The position numbers and the translations under genes are program-made. A stretch of 64,000 nt of DNA from Rhodocollybia butyracea (taxonomy: Eukaryota > Basidiomycota > Agaricomycetes > Agaricales > Omphalotaceae): contig JADNRY010000094.1 in NCBI GenBank assembly GCA_015501585.1, forward strand, positions 124,001 through 188,000, written 5' to 3'. How positions within the stretch are numbered: the stretch's first letter is position 1; every line of letters starts with the position of its first letter. Positions 11,021 through 23,120 of this stretch are shown in pieces. The notes below the pieces were generated by a model. That model saw only the letters and a program-made list of their open reading frames with translations, searched no databases and was not told where the DNA came from.

Positions 11021-12519
11021 GTAGTAGTCGTCCGATGGCTGGTCCGAGTCTCTGTGGAACATTTAAAGTCGATGTATATGAGTGTATCACATTGTGGTTA
11101 CTTTGATATTTTGACCGAGTCAGGGTCGAGTACGACTTGTCCGTCGTACTATGTACTACTTATGCACAAAGACTAGACCAAGTGGTACTAACAACTCGAG
11201 GTAAATAGATGTTGAGACGCTGTCTAGACAATACATGCACTCTGCACACGAGCGAAATCTAGCGATAACTAACACTCAAGTACTATTTTGACTGAAACTT
11301 AAAGAGGCCGCTAAGTTGCCACGGAGCGTGGTTATAACAAGTATGCAGGCGTTGATCAAAACCACCATCAACGAAGTTATCGACGCGGGTTAACTAAGAT
11401 TGTACCTCATGCACCGGGATATTGCCGTGGTATCCGAGTCGGGACAACAAAATACCGTCTAATACTCAGTTCCGAGCTGCTGTTACCATCGATGCTTAGT
11501 CTAGGACTAGTAGTTCACTCCAAGATGTTTAAAATAAAGGAAGGAAGGAAGTTGATTACACGGCATGTTCGAAGAACTGAACGCCGGCTCTGGCAGCGTA
11601 AGCTGACGCGGGGCCCATGGCAGACACCGAACAAACGACGACTCGCTCGCAGTCTCCCGGTGGGAGCTGCTGTAGAGCGTTGTCTTAAGTGCATGGGCAG
11701 CTTTACCAAGGGTTTACCATACTATGCAGGATATATCGCAAGTGAGAAGTCAGTGTTTTTGGTATTGTAGTAGGACATATAGAGGAAACGCTTCATATAT
11801 GTTGATCGCTTCGTAGACCCATTTTGCAAGGGCAGGGAAAAGATCATGAGAAAAGCTGGTCAATGGCAGGTCAATTCGGAGACGGTTTAGAACGGCTGAA
11901 AGTTAAGACGGGGAGGTTGTATGATCGAACAGACCCATAGTATCATGGTGTAAGCTTACATCCCAGTTGGACTCCCGGGCCGGTCTTCAAAGCAGATGCT
12001 GTTCCTGCTGCCAACCTCAAACTGTAAGGGTGACACCACAAATTGTCTTCGCATTCTATTCAATCTAAACCATCTGTTACTATCACCTTCGGCTTCGCCC
12101 CACAAAAGATAGAAGATGCTCTACATTCAAGGAGGAAGTTCTTGTTTTCTCCTGACTTTTTGGATACCAGTGTGCCGTCAGATATTTTTAGAGTGATATC
12201 TGTTTCTGCTGGATTGATGCATCAGCTTGGGACCTGCGTTGTTTGTTTCCTCAAAAAAACATTCCTACATAATAATTAGCACAACAGGATTCTATTAACT
12301 GTACATTCAAGGAGAACCTTCCAGGACCCACACCATCTCGTGGAGACGATCATGTCTTCAAGTTATCCGAATCACGCTCATCTTTACAATTTATATTTCA
12401 CGTCAGTACTAGAACCCCTTTAATGTATACTCAGATGGAACCTACATAAAAACCAGTATAAGAGGCTTTGAAAGCTTAACTGACCTGGATTACCAGAACC
12501 TTACAGCCCCAGGATACGC
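11021..12519. other. Intergenic, no convincing gene
   Basis: Short open frames (for example 11492-11770 plus) show no coding character I can defend. The stretch 12353-12500 could hold 5' exons of the next gene (an ATG at 12353 followed by possible splice sites), but the frames do not join cleanly to 12520. Confidence 0.5.
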
Positions 12520-13232
12520 ATGCTACTAATGGCCAATCCTTACGCTGTATGGAATGTCCAAGCCACAAAAATGGGGAGAACCACCAGTGAACCTTTGCCT
12601 TCGATTTACGGTGCACTTCCTTTCCCACTCCCCGTGGAGGATCGTCCATCTATGGTTTTCACGTTTACCGGGTTTGATCCAACCGTCACGAATTGCACCA
12701 TCCTGGGCCCGAACGGTTCGCCGCAATTCAGGATCGTTACTGACTCTTCTATGCCTGGATATACTCTCCTCAAAACGCTCGACGGAAGAAGGTCCGCCTT
12801 GATTGAATGGCGCAATCAAGCCAAATGCAAGGTCGAAATACGTGGTATGGTTTCGAAGCAGTATGTTTCAGAATTTTTACGAGTCTCCCCGGACAAACGG
12901 TAGGCATTGCTCGTCCCACACATGCAATATATTAAGCTTTAATCAGTTATAGAATTATGTTGGTTCGTTCTCAAGAGTTCATGTGGCTCCCAGAAGGTGA
13001 TAATATATCGGTACATACCCCTGCCAGTGTTTCCGAGCGAAGCAGTGGCTAATTATACCTACAGCTTTATACCGTCGGAAGCTCTCAGAACAATTCTGAA
13101 TTTCTGGGTAGGATCTCGCGGAACGTAGGGGCTGTTACTCTTGAGTTGACTCAGAGTGCGGTTCGAGGTGGCCTTTTACAGGCTTCTATCATTGCCACTG
13201 TACTTATCCAAAGCGGTCTGAATATTGACTGA
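12520..13232 (+). CDS. DUF6593-like protein
   Basis: Exons 12520-12899, 12953-13010 and 13065-13232 join in frame to about 201 residues. The layout matches a beta-rich domain common in mushroom genomes and named DUF6593: a strand pair around MVFTFTGFDPTVTNCTILG, then PQFRIVTDS, a central ALIEWRNQAKCKVEIRG, then the later WLPEGDNISLYTVGS and ATVLIQSGLNID end. It is distantly like tubby/scramblase-type lipid-binding folds, by family knowledge only. Translation may begin at 12520 or at the next Met codon, 12529. No signal peptide. Function unknown. Confidence 0.65.
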
Positions 13233-13759
13233 ACCTATTGCTATTATCGTACTGGTCTTAATGTTCTACTATAATACTACATAACTGCTTATCCTTTTTG
13301 TATACGCAGCTTGTAAGGACAAGAACGGGATTTCTGGCTAAGTTTTCATGCCGACATACTGATTAGCGGGTAATGCCAATCATCCTTGAGCTTGAGAGGG
13401 CATTGCCTTCCGAGTCGCCCATGCGCGCTATGATGTTGATGAAATGTTATCCAGTAATTATAAGTACCATACACCTGGCCCAGAGAGATTTTGTGTGCAC
13501 AAATTGGCGTAATCTAATAAAATATAGTACATTGAACGATTCTAAAGTTTCCAAGATGGCAAAATTTCTGCTCGATAAGATAGCGGACCAGCCAAGAGCG
13601 TGGGAGCGTCATCTTCTCATCGCGTCTCTCGCATTCGTATCCGTATTCACGTATCCCTCTCTCCGACATGTTGCGAAGCAACTACCTGTACACAGCAGCC
13701 GGACACAGTGTCTATCTAGTGGCTCCATCCCGCCCAGCCGCTTGTTTGGGTTTCTCGCC
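13233..13759. other. Intergenic with one weak open frame
   Basis: A 137-codon plus-strand frame (13373-13786) runs out inside the inverted repeat that starts at 13768. Its sequence has no motif, and the reading frame beyond 13767 is transposon. Probably not a gene. Confidence 0.5.
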
Positions 13760-15859
13760 CGTGCAAGCACCTCATATGCCCAGTAGGCCTAGATAGTAGC
13801 CTTTGACATGGGGGGTGTGATGGCATAGGCAGTTGTTATGAAGATCCGCTATTATACGGTAGTGCAATAAAAGCGCTATATTTCGCATGGACTTTGATGT
13901 AAGATATCTCCCGAGTTAGTACCGAGATCACGCGTATGCGCCTCCCGCCTTGAGTTTGTGCCGCCTCCCGCTCATCTCCAGTTTTTCCTCACCCCCTGGA
14001 AGCTTAATATAACATTTACACCACTATAAGCTTTAAAAACCTCACAGCCATACATTTTATGTACACGACCTTGTACACGACCTTGTAACATAAGTAAGCC
14101 TAATAAGGGCATGTAAAGTCGTGACTCCGCCATACAAATAACTCGTTCCATTGTTCTCTGTTGTTCTCCAATAATCATAAGTGGTTGATGTATGAATAAA
14201 CTCTCGCTCAACTGTTCAAGCTGCTGTTTGGCTTTGAGAATGTCTCCGATTCGGAGGCACAAGAGACTACCATCTCATCTTCAATAGATACAGTTAATAA
14301 CTCATACATTGGATACATATTATAAGTCTCGAGTAGTAGTGTGCAGTGTATAGCAATTAGTAAGGTTGTCTATGTAGTCTATAGGGCTAAATACTATTTC
14401 GTGAATACGCTGAACGATGAAGAGAGCTGTGGATGGAGCGTGGGAACGTACCGGAAGTGTTTGCCGGTGCTTCCGCTCGCTGTTCTAAACAGTGAACACA
14501 GGATGAAGACAATTTCTTATCAAGTGCGGACCTCACGGAAGCTCATGAGGATATAGAATCGTTCCTCCTCAAGCAAAAATTACATGCAAATACACGGGGA
14601 GTAGCTTGAAACACCTCTCCTTTGTAAAGGGATACAGTGCAGCTCGTGCTCATGAGACAAAACAGTGTTCTCAAGAAGTAAAAAATTTACCTATGGGCTT
14701 GATATACTGGAGATAGATTTTAGTATGCTATATTAAGATAATATGGCAAACTTAGAGTTATTGAACAAGTTTAGCAGTTTCAAGTGTGTAATAGGTCTTT
14801 AAGGATCAATGTACAGTACAACGACTCGAATGAATGTAAGTAAGGTCGTGTCAAGATCGTCACACCACTTAAGTGTGGCCAAATTTAATGGATAATAGAA
14901 GGCTATTATACACTGTCCTACTGGCCAAGCTTGAAGGCCATAGTACAAGTCTTCCTTGCTTGACCTCGTTGTTTTAGATGGTGAGCACGAGTTTTACCCC
15001 ATCCCTTTACAAAGGAGAGGGTGTTTCAAGCTACTCCCCGTGTATTTGCATGTAATTTTTGCTTGAGGAGGAACGATTCTATATCCTCATGAGCTTCCGT
15101 GAGGTCCGCACTTGATAAGAAATTGTCTTCATCCTGTGTTCACTGTTTAGAACAGCGAGCGGAAGCACCGGCAAACACTTCCGGTACGTTCCCACGCTCC
15201 ATCCACAGCTCTCTTCATCGTTCAGCGTATTCACGAAATAGTATTTAGCCCTATAGACTACATAGACAACCTTACTAATTGCTATACACTGCACACTACT
15301 ACTCGAGACTTAAAATATGTATCCAATGTATGAGTTATTCACTGTATCTATTGAAGATGAGATGGTAGTCTCTTGTGCCTCATCGGAGACACTCTCAAAG
15401 CCAAACAGCAGCTTGAACAGTTGAGCGAGAGTTTATTCATACATCAGCCACTTACGATTATTGGAGAACAATGGAACGAATTATTTGTATGGCGGAGCCA
15501 CGACTTTACATTATTTGGCTTACTTATGTACAAGGTTGTGTACAAGATCGTGTACATAAAAGCATGTATGGCTGTGAGGTATGTAAAGCTTATAGTGGTG
15601 TAAATGTTATATTAAGCTTCGGGAAAACTGGAGGTGAGCGGGAGGCAGCGAAAACTCGAGGCGGGAGGCGCATACGCGTGATCTCGGTACTAACTTTCCG
15701 GTACTCAGGAGATATCTTACATCGAAGTCCATGCGAAATATAGCGCTTTTATTGCACTACCGTATAATAGCGGATCTTCATAACAACTGCCTATGCCATC
15801 ACACCCCCCATGTCAAAGGCTACTATCTAGGCCTACTGGGCATATGAGGTGCGTGCAAG
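13760..15859. mobile_element. Non-autonomous foldback DNA transposon with 8-bp target duplication
   Basis: The 8-bp CGTGCAAG is found at 13760-13767 and 15852-15859, directly outside an element of 2,084 bp (13768-15851). The element begins CACCTCATATGCCCAGTAGG and ends with its complement. The left arm (13768 to about 14,652) and right arm (about 14,981-15,851) are inverted copies with only scattered differences; about 330 bp of unrelated loop separates them. The two 71-codon frames 14341-14556 plus and 15079-15294 minus encode the same peptide simply because of the inversion. No transposase is encoded. The 8-bp duplication points to hAT or P type, although the CAC ends are not the usual hAT form. 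Confidence 0.85.
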
Positions 15860-18000
15860 GCCGCATGCGCTGGCTCAGAGCCTCTTTTATATTATAGATA
15901 AGATGGCTTATCTCCGTTGTCCGATCCGTTGTTTGTTCATGTTTCCTTGATGTTCCTCTGGATCCGGCGTTCAACGTTCAACTCTTGAACCATACCGTGA
16001 AATAAATCCTTCCTTCCTTCCTTCCTCGGATCCTGGTTCTTCGTTAAACTGCTCTGATACTTAGCTGTCCGATATGTTCAAAATTCGTGAGTCCAATCCG
16101 ATTAAGCGCCTTCAACGAATGAGCGCCTTACTTAATATACTCTCCACTTCCTTTGTTCTTGACCATCACCGATTCCCCGCGAATTGCAGGATTTGGAGCA
16201 CAAGCTAACAGTAGTGTTTATTGTCAGTTTTGTTTTTGTTATCCTAAATTCAAGTTTACAAACTCTGTCAGTCCACACCAGCATGTCGGGATCTATCAAC
16301 ATTATCCAGGGATTGCCAGCCTCACGTCTTTTCCAGCCCCTTGTCTTTGAACAAGTCATTAGCAGCACCTTGGCTGCTCTTGCTTCACGCTGAATTTATT
16401 CCAAGACGCCGTTCTCTATCTCACATCCTCCTTTTGCACCGAGAACTCTTCAATAATTAGTCAAGATATGTCATTCTAGACGGAGATAGATCTGAAAATA
16501 TCCGGACTGCTTGAATGAGTGATGGTTTAAGCGAAGAATAGGGGAAAGCTCTCGACATCAACGGGGCCGAGATTGCGCAAGCGCGACAGCTTGACTATAA
16601 ATTGCATTTCCGGAGGCCTTAGAAAGGCGAAATCTTCAAGACGAAAATGCTCGGAAAGGATTGACAAGCTTATTCTCTCCAAGCCGATCGTGTTCAACGA
16701 ATGTCTGTTTCGTCAACTGTGGGGACTGCATATCGCGGATGTCAGTCGAGTATTAACAACACGACTCTTTGACTCTTCTAACTTGCGTTTTTCAGGACCT
16801 CCTGAGCCTAAACTTTACGGCAAGTTTCAAAACAAATATGTAGGAAATCCTTGTTCTAGTCCGTAAACTTCATCTTAATCTCCGTGATACCTCCGTTTCA
16901 ACTGCGACTGAACGAAGCTGTCCTGCCTTACTCTCAGAAACATGCACATCGGCTATGCAGGGGGCGGTTCAGATTCGCTATCGCTTCCTCCTCGCCATCC
17001 TCAATCGAAGCTCCTGTTTTTAGCTTATTATCAATGGTGTCACAAACACTTCCCTCTTGGATCAAGCCTGAGGGGAGATTGCAAACCGTTTATCGTGAAA
17101 GAGCTCGTCCGATGAAGGGTGTAAGTATTATCTAGTATTATCGCTCTTTGTTATAGACTTGAGCAAGACTCGCAAACGCGACGTCGTCGGGTTTTACTCA
17201 GCAACATGTTTTCTCGTTCTATGAATGTGTAGGAAGGAAGGATCGCGCGCGAATAGCCTTGGCATAAAGTGTATTGCTTAAATATGCCTGAAGCTGGCAC
17301 AGGTTAAGTTCCATGTACACCCCTTTCTTCGAAATCTTGGTGTACTGTACTTCTCTCGCTTATGAATGTTCGCAGTACGTGTACTATAGCGAATCACCAC
17401 CAACGATTTGTCAAATTGGAACTACAACTCGATATGTGCGGTGATCTTGCTTTTTTCCGCTTTACCTAATCATTTTCTTCCAGATATCATGGACCCATCT
17501 GTGGAATGCAATTCCCTGGACGGAGAAAATCATTCTTGGATGCCTCAACTTGAAACGAGTTCCTTGATTGTTGCCACAGCAAACTACATCAATTGGACAC
17601 TGGCCAGCTCTCCGTGTTCTCCGCAGAATGGGGCTGAGATTGTAGAGTACTAGTAGGGGAGCACAAGCCCTTACGCCCAGTCCCCGGTATCATGGTGGGG
17701 AACGAGCATAAGTATTGCTGCAGAAGGTTTCCGTTCATAGCGGAAAATGATTCCGAGCAGCATTGTCATTGTAGGTGAGAGTTCAAGTTTGTGTTGATTA
17801 AAGCCTATTGGACTATCGGTAAATATTCCTGGACCAGTTATGATGATATATAGCGAACTTTTATTCACTCTTTATCCTTCTAGACTGAGTGCGGTTTCAA
17901 GTGGTGAAAGTGAGTTGGTAGTTATCTCGTCTCTGCTTTGTTACTGTCATTGATCCACCACTGTAAATGTAGTACAACAACGCAACGATCTGTTGCCAAC
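15860..18000. other. Gene-poor stretch, weak open frames only
   Basis: Contains a (TTCC)n tract at about 16,008-16,027 and scattered frames: 16184-16393 plus (69 codons with one hydrophobic segment), 16573-16866, 16884-17135 and 17408-17653. Reading GAEIAQARQLDYKLHFR and the next ~60 codons near 16,570-16,740 suggests an old coding relic broken by stops. Nothing is firm enough to call. Confidence 0.45.
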
Positions 18001-21000
18001 TCAGTTAGGGGGATGGTCCGACTTCCACACTCCTCATTTTCCGCTGTGTCTCGAGGAACTGGAAACTTAGGCCATCTGTTCGGTGGCGCCCCAGATCGTT
18101 AGAAATCGTCAAAGCCTTTGTTCGGAACATCGACATATGATTAAGATCATCTTGGCTGAGCGACTGGTATCGCCATGCTGCTAATTGAATGCTCAAGTAC
18201 TGGATACCGGTCGCGACTAGTATACCAGCAAGACCGCCCCGACTCGTTTCTGCTACTGTGTACGCAGTCGCCAACGTATGAATAACAAGCTTTTTATGAC
18301 ACCACCTTTTTCCTCATTGCAGCCATGTGCCGCTGTTCGAACGTTCACCTCCGAGGATTGCAGCGAGCGCTGGGAGAGGATATAAAAATGGGGGCATTGA
18401 TGAGCTACTTATTTCTTTCGTACCAAATTCTCAGATTCTAGTCTGGACTCTGCGGCCGTTCTTCTTATTCCAGAATGACAGGGTGAGAAAAAACAAGAAG
18501 CGACAAAGCTGGGGAAAATGAATAGATGGCGTGGAGGATTGGTACTTTATTCCCTCCAGCTTGAGCTTAGGCTTATGGATTTCCCAAAGTTGTACTTGCA
18601 CGCACCCAGAAGGTCTGGTATTAGTTCCGGCTCGGCCCGACTCCAAATTATTTCGTTCTTCTTCTCATTACCTACTACCCACTTGTTCTTTCTATTCGAA
18701 TCCACTATCATGATTCGACGTTGGAGCAGACAGAAAACAGTTTCCGGCTTCTGACGGGGTGATGCAAACGTTTTACAGAACGTTTCTATGCAATTCCAAA
18801 CTTGATAACTAGATTTGTGTGCATATGGTGATCTTTATTTTAGAACGGAATCACTGAAATCATGATACAGTTAGGAAATGAATTAACGAATACGAAGGCT
18901 AGGTAGATACAATACACAGGTACTGGGAAAAAGCTAAGCATTTGTATTCAGTTCTCCTGTTGATTTACAGCGATTAGAGGGGCGGTGATTAGTGGCAAGC
19001 TATGGACATAGAACTCGCTCTTGAAAAGGCAACATGAACGTGGTGATCGACAGTGTCGCTGAGTTTTCCTGGCTTCTTTATGCGCAAAGTAATAGGTATT
19101 ATGCATATGCGTTAGAACTTAGCATAGCAGTGACATTGTCGCGATGAACATGAGTGATGAAATAGCCCACAAGCGGGGGAGTTAATTGTTCCTTCCGGGA
19201 ATCCGAAGAGTGGAGACTCTTCCTCAAACCCAATAAGTAGTATTTTCTCAAACCCGAGTAGGGTTGGGAACCTCTTCAATCTTCTGGGGCTGGGATGAGT
19301 CGCACGACATTTTGACGCTTCCTGTATCTATCTGCATAGCGGGAGGTAATTAGTGGGCGGCTCTGATCATGAGTTGTCATTTCCGCGCTGTCAGATAGAT
19401 TTACTTACTTACCTTTAGCACACACCGGCGGTAACGCTGGGGAACCTACGGAAAGAGAAAGATACGCCACTGATGACGGGATTCATCAAAGCGACGATAA
19501 CCGATGGTTGGAAGGTTAGGGGACTTCGGTCTTCGATTTCGAAAATTGCCGTTGATTTTCAGGCGAGGCGAGGCAAGGTGACGTTCAACTGTCACACCCA
19601 GTAACGATGATATGTCGCAAGGAGAATATTATACGTAGCTATGTCTTTTCGTTGATCATAGGACCACTGTGGAAGTACTGGACTTGCGGTAGAAACTCTT
19701 ATTGAAAAAAAGCTCAGTACCAGGGTCCGAAAGATCAAACCATTAGGCTAGGAAAGGACTGGAACATTTTGAGGCTATAAGCATGCCTATATCAGGATAG
19801 CAGAAAAGATCATGAAACGACTCGGAAAGATTTGTGGCAAAACGATACTTAGTACTGAAGTACTGACCCATGATCATTAGGTGGTTCTGGAGATTTCCGT
19901 GTATACATAGGATAGGCTCTTTCGGGTTGATAAGGATAGTCTGCAGCCTAACAAGTATAAGGAAACGTCGCATCATGATATCATACGAGTATCGCACCCA
20001 TGAACGTGTGGGGACTTGAGCTTGTGCCTTTGGGGCTGGGTTCGCAGCACGACGCAACACCAAAGCAGAACGATGCGAGAAGGGTTAGCTTATGGCGGGG
20101 ATTCGGGACTTTATCGGATTTGGACTGTTAATCGAGTTGGGAGGAGTGGTGCGGTGCTATGTGCGCTACTTAGAAGGCGCTAGATGATCTCAAACAGGAA
20201 ATCGTGGATCTACCATATAGTCACGGACCTCTGAGATCTGAGTTCCGAGGCGTGAGGCGTGAAGGAGAGATATAAGCTCACCATGACGATTGAAGCCCAC
20301 CAGTGACCGTCTCGCCACAGTATCTATCAGTGCGATGGGTGCCAGGTCCCGGTGTGATGAATCACGGCCTCAAGCTCAAGGCCTTACCGGTCTCATCGTA
20401 CTACGGGGTATAGAAATGTGTTTAAACTGAAGCTATTCGGTTACTTATGAACTAGTAAATAATAACATACCGCACTTGGCAAACTGCGATGAGATGAAAC
20501 AGTTCGCACTGTGGCCATGGAAGCCATATTCTCTGATTCAAATAAGTTCAAATACCATATGCACTACTAAATGTTCTGGTTGTTTCTTATTCGCGCAAAT
20601 TAGAAATGTCAAATTGTAATGCGCGAAACAGTTACCAAGTGAAGGCCTTGTTTTCACTCCGATTTGAAGAAGAATAGACGATCTGCATGAATTGCTGTAG
20701 TCTGTACAGGGTTGATTTACACTAGATGCGTCCTTCACCATCGATAGCAGATGGACGGAATGAAAGCGACATTTAGTACCCGGCTCGGAGGAGCAGATGT
20801 TCAGAACTACTCCGGTACCTTGTGAAAATAATGATGAGAGTATTTTTTGTTTGATTGTTGTCCGTCGAACCTGCATGATAGTAATGAAGACTCCAGAGAA
20901 TTAATTTTGGCTGGTTCATCTTGCGTTAATGTTCACCAAAGAATGTTAATAGTTCTTTTGAGCGAAAAAAAGCCTTCGTTGCTTATCGTTCTCAAGAACC

Positions 21001-21215
21001 TTGAACATGGGATGAGATATAGGCTGATACGGGAACGGTCGGGAGAAGCAGCCGAACATGGGTCGAGTTCCTGGGCCATAATTGCCAATTTGGGCTATTT
21101 GAATTAGATTCGAGGTTTTACCCTAAAAAGGTGCTTATTCTCTGTATGTTACGTAACTTTTGCACAAATGTGGCGGAGATTATGATTGGGACAATGTCCT
21201 CGAGGTGATGGACTG
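18001..21215. other. Intergenic, no gene recognised
   Basis: Short open frames on both strands (18005-18274 minus, 19743-20063 minus, 20538-20876 minus) lack motifs, splice-consistent partners or promoters. A GGCGAGGCGAGGC repeat lies near 19,563. No repeat or transposon ends were found. Confidence 0.5.
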
Positions 21216-21222
21216 TATAAAG
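21216..21222 (+). promoter_or_regulatory. TATA box (TATAAAG) of the HMG-box gene
   Basis: TATAAAG 118 bp before the ATG at 21334, followed by a strongly C/T-rich leader (21,235-21,320), the usual basidiomycete start-site setting. Confidence 0.65.
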
Positions 21223-21333
21223 ACTGACCGGCAGCCCTCCTCGTGTCCTCCTTCCTGCGAAACCCTCCCATTCCCCGCCCGATTGCCCTTTTTTTGCCCG
21301 CTTCAAGCGCCCCCTACTAGCGCCCGTATCATC

Positions 21334-23120
21334 ATGCCCGCTGAACGATCCAGAGGCTCACGGCGTAGCGGCGCAGATGGTAAACAGATTCCGTTCATCG
21401 CAACTGTTGATTTCTTAATTTTCATCTAGGTAATCAATTGGTTTGGACTATGCCAGTTGAACCTGCTTCTCCCAGTGGAATCTCGTTTGCGACAAACCTT
21501 ACGCCCATTACCTTCAACGACTCGGATTCGCCTGGGGAAACTCCTGAATCTGATCTCTTTCCCTCTGCGAACGATCCTTCTTCTCCTCGTCGGCCGGCCC
21601 ACTCCAAGAAGAAAGCGGAAAATCATATTCCTCGTCCCCCAAACGCCTTCATTCTCTTCCGCTCATCGTTCATTAAAAGCCAGCACGTATCTACAGAGGT
21701 AGAGACCAACCACAGCACTCTTTCAAAAATTATCGGTCTCACTTGGCAGAATCTCCCCGAGGACGAGCGGCAGGTATGGCATGCCAAGGCTAAAGCAGCT
21801 CTTGATGACCACAAGCGCAAGTTTCCTCAGTACGCCTTTCGACCGCTTCATTGCAAGGCGAAAGGTGGGACTGAAAAGCGCAAGGTTAGAGAAGTCGGTC
21901 CGAAGGATATGAAGCGTTGTGCAAAAATCGCAGAACTATTGGTGGAAGGGAAGAAGGGCCAAGAACTAGATGCTGCGATTCAAGAATTCGACAAGCATCA
22001 TATCCCAGAAGTCGTCACTCGCTTCGAGGCTCCCATCACCGAGCGAACATTTCGACGTTCGTCTCCTTCTGCTATCAAAGAAGAAGACAACGAAGAGGTA
22101 CCTTCGCCATCCCGTACACGCTCTCCTTATGAGCGTAGGTCGCGTTCTTCCAGCGTCGACAGATCCTTGACATATATCCAGTCAAGGTCTGCGTCGCCTG
22201 GGGGTTTACCTTCCTTGGTCGATCCGGAGGATGTTCCACAATACTTAGCTGCTCGGTCTTCTTCCCTTCACATGCCATCACCTCCGCCTTCTTCTCAGAA
22301 TATGCCGGAAAGCAGCTACAGCTACTCGTCTGGCAATGAATCTCCATTTGTACGTCAAATTTTCATTTTTTGCTTCCTTCTTCGCCTCTCTACCATCGTT
22401 TAACCGTTCAAAAAATCTAAAAACGCTTTCATACAGGACCTCAACACATTCTCTTTTGAGTCGTTATCCGCTTCCACAAACTCCTCATTGCACGATTCGT
22501 CACTGTCTGACGAATCAGCAGCGCGAGATTTTGGTATGTTCAACACGACGTCTGCGGCGACCGAAAGGCGCCCATCGCTCTCCATAGACACATCGTATTC
22601 GGACATTTCCGCACTGGTTTCTATGCCAGGCGACTGGACGAGATCATCGTCCCCAATGTCGGCACAAAACATAAGCGTCCCTTCAACGCCATGTTATCCT
22701 GTTAGTCCGATGCCAGGACAATATAATCCTGGTATGGTACCATACCGATCCACCCCGGGTCTTCGCCACACATCCTCCTCCCTCTCCTTACAATCAACCG
22801 CCTCCTTCGAGTCTACAAGCTCGTATGACGACTTTTCCAGCTCTTATCTGAACGAGTACGACTACCAGTCACCTTCAACGCCCTGCGACTTTCCTCAGTA
22901 TGATACATCGGAAATCTCGATGTTCATACCAGGCGACGACATGTCTAGTTTCGTGGAATCTAGCTATGGCTCCGCATCGATGTCATCGACTTCATTCGAT
23001 GACATCTACGCGGCAAAAGCGCAAGCGCAAGCGCGGTACCAGTATTCACAGGCGGTTGAATCATTCAATATAGACTTCTCGCCTTTCCTTTCTCCTCCCC
23101 TCCCCTTGGGTCAGTGTTAA
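21334..23120 (+). CDS. HMG-box transcription factor
   Basis: Exons 21334-21379, 21430-22349 and 22437-23120 join in phase to 549 residues. One HMG box (about residues 80-155) opens HIPRPPNAFILFRSSFIKSQ and continues TLSKIIGLTWQNLPEDER and WHAKAKAALDDHKRKFPQY. The N[A/S]FI.FR and W..L...E form is that of the sequence-specific MATA/Sox-type HMG boxes of fungi, so it should bind the DNA minor groove in the nucleus. Basic stretches (KAKGGTEKRKVREVGPKD, RRSRSSSVDR) may act as nuclear signals. The rest is a long Ser/Pro-rich disordered region with SPSRTRSPYER and many SP/TP sites, likely phosphorylated. In mushrooms, related HMG proteins act in mating, fruiting and hyphal growth, but the exact orthologue cannot be set from sequence alone. 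No lesion seen. Confidence 0.9.

Noticed and set aside
13373..13786. A 137-codon frame as a gene disrupted by the foldback element
   Set aside because: No motif, no supported start, and no matching continuation after 15859.
14341..15294. Two identical 71-codon open frames, one on each strand
   Set aside because: They are the same sequence in the two arms of the foldback element; no coding sign beyond openness.
22400..22672. Minus-strand frame opposite the HMG gene
   Set aside because: Shadow of the Ser-rich coding exon 22437-23120.
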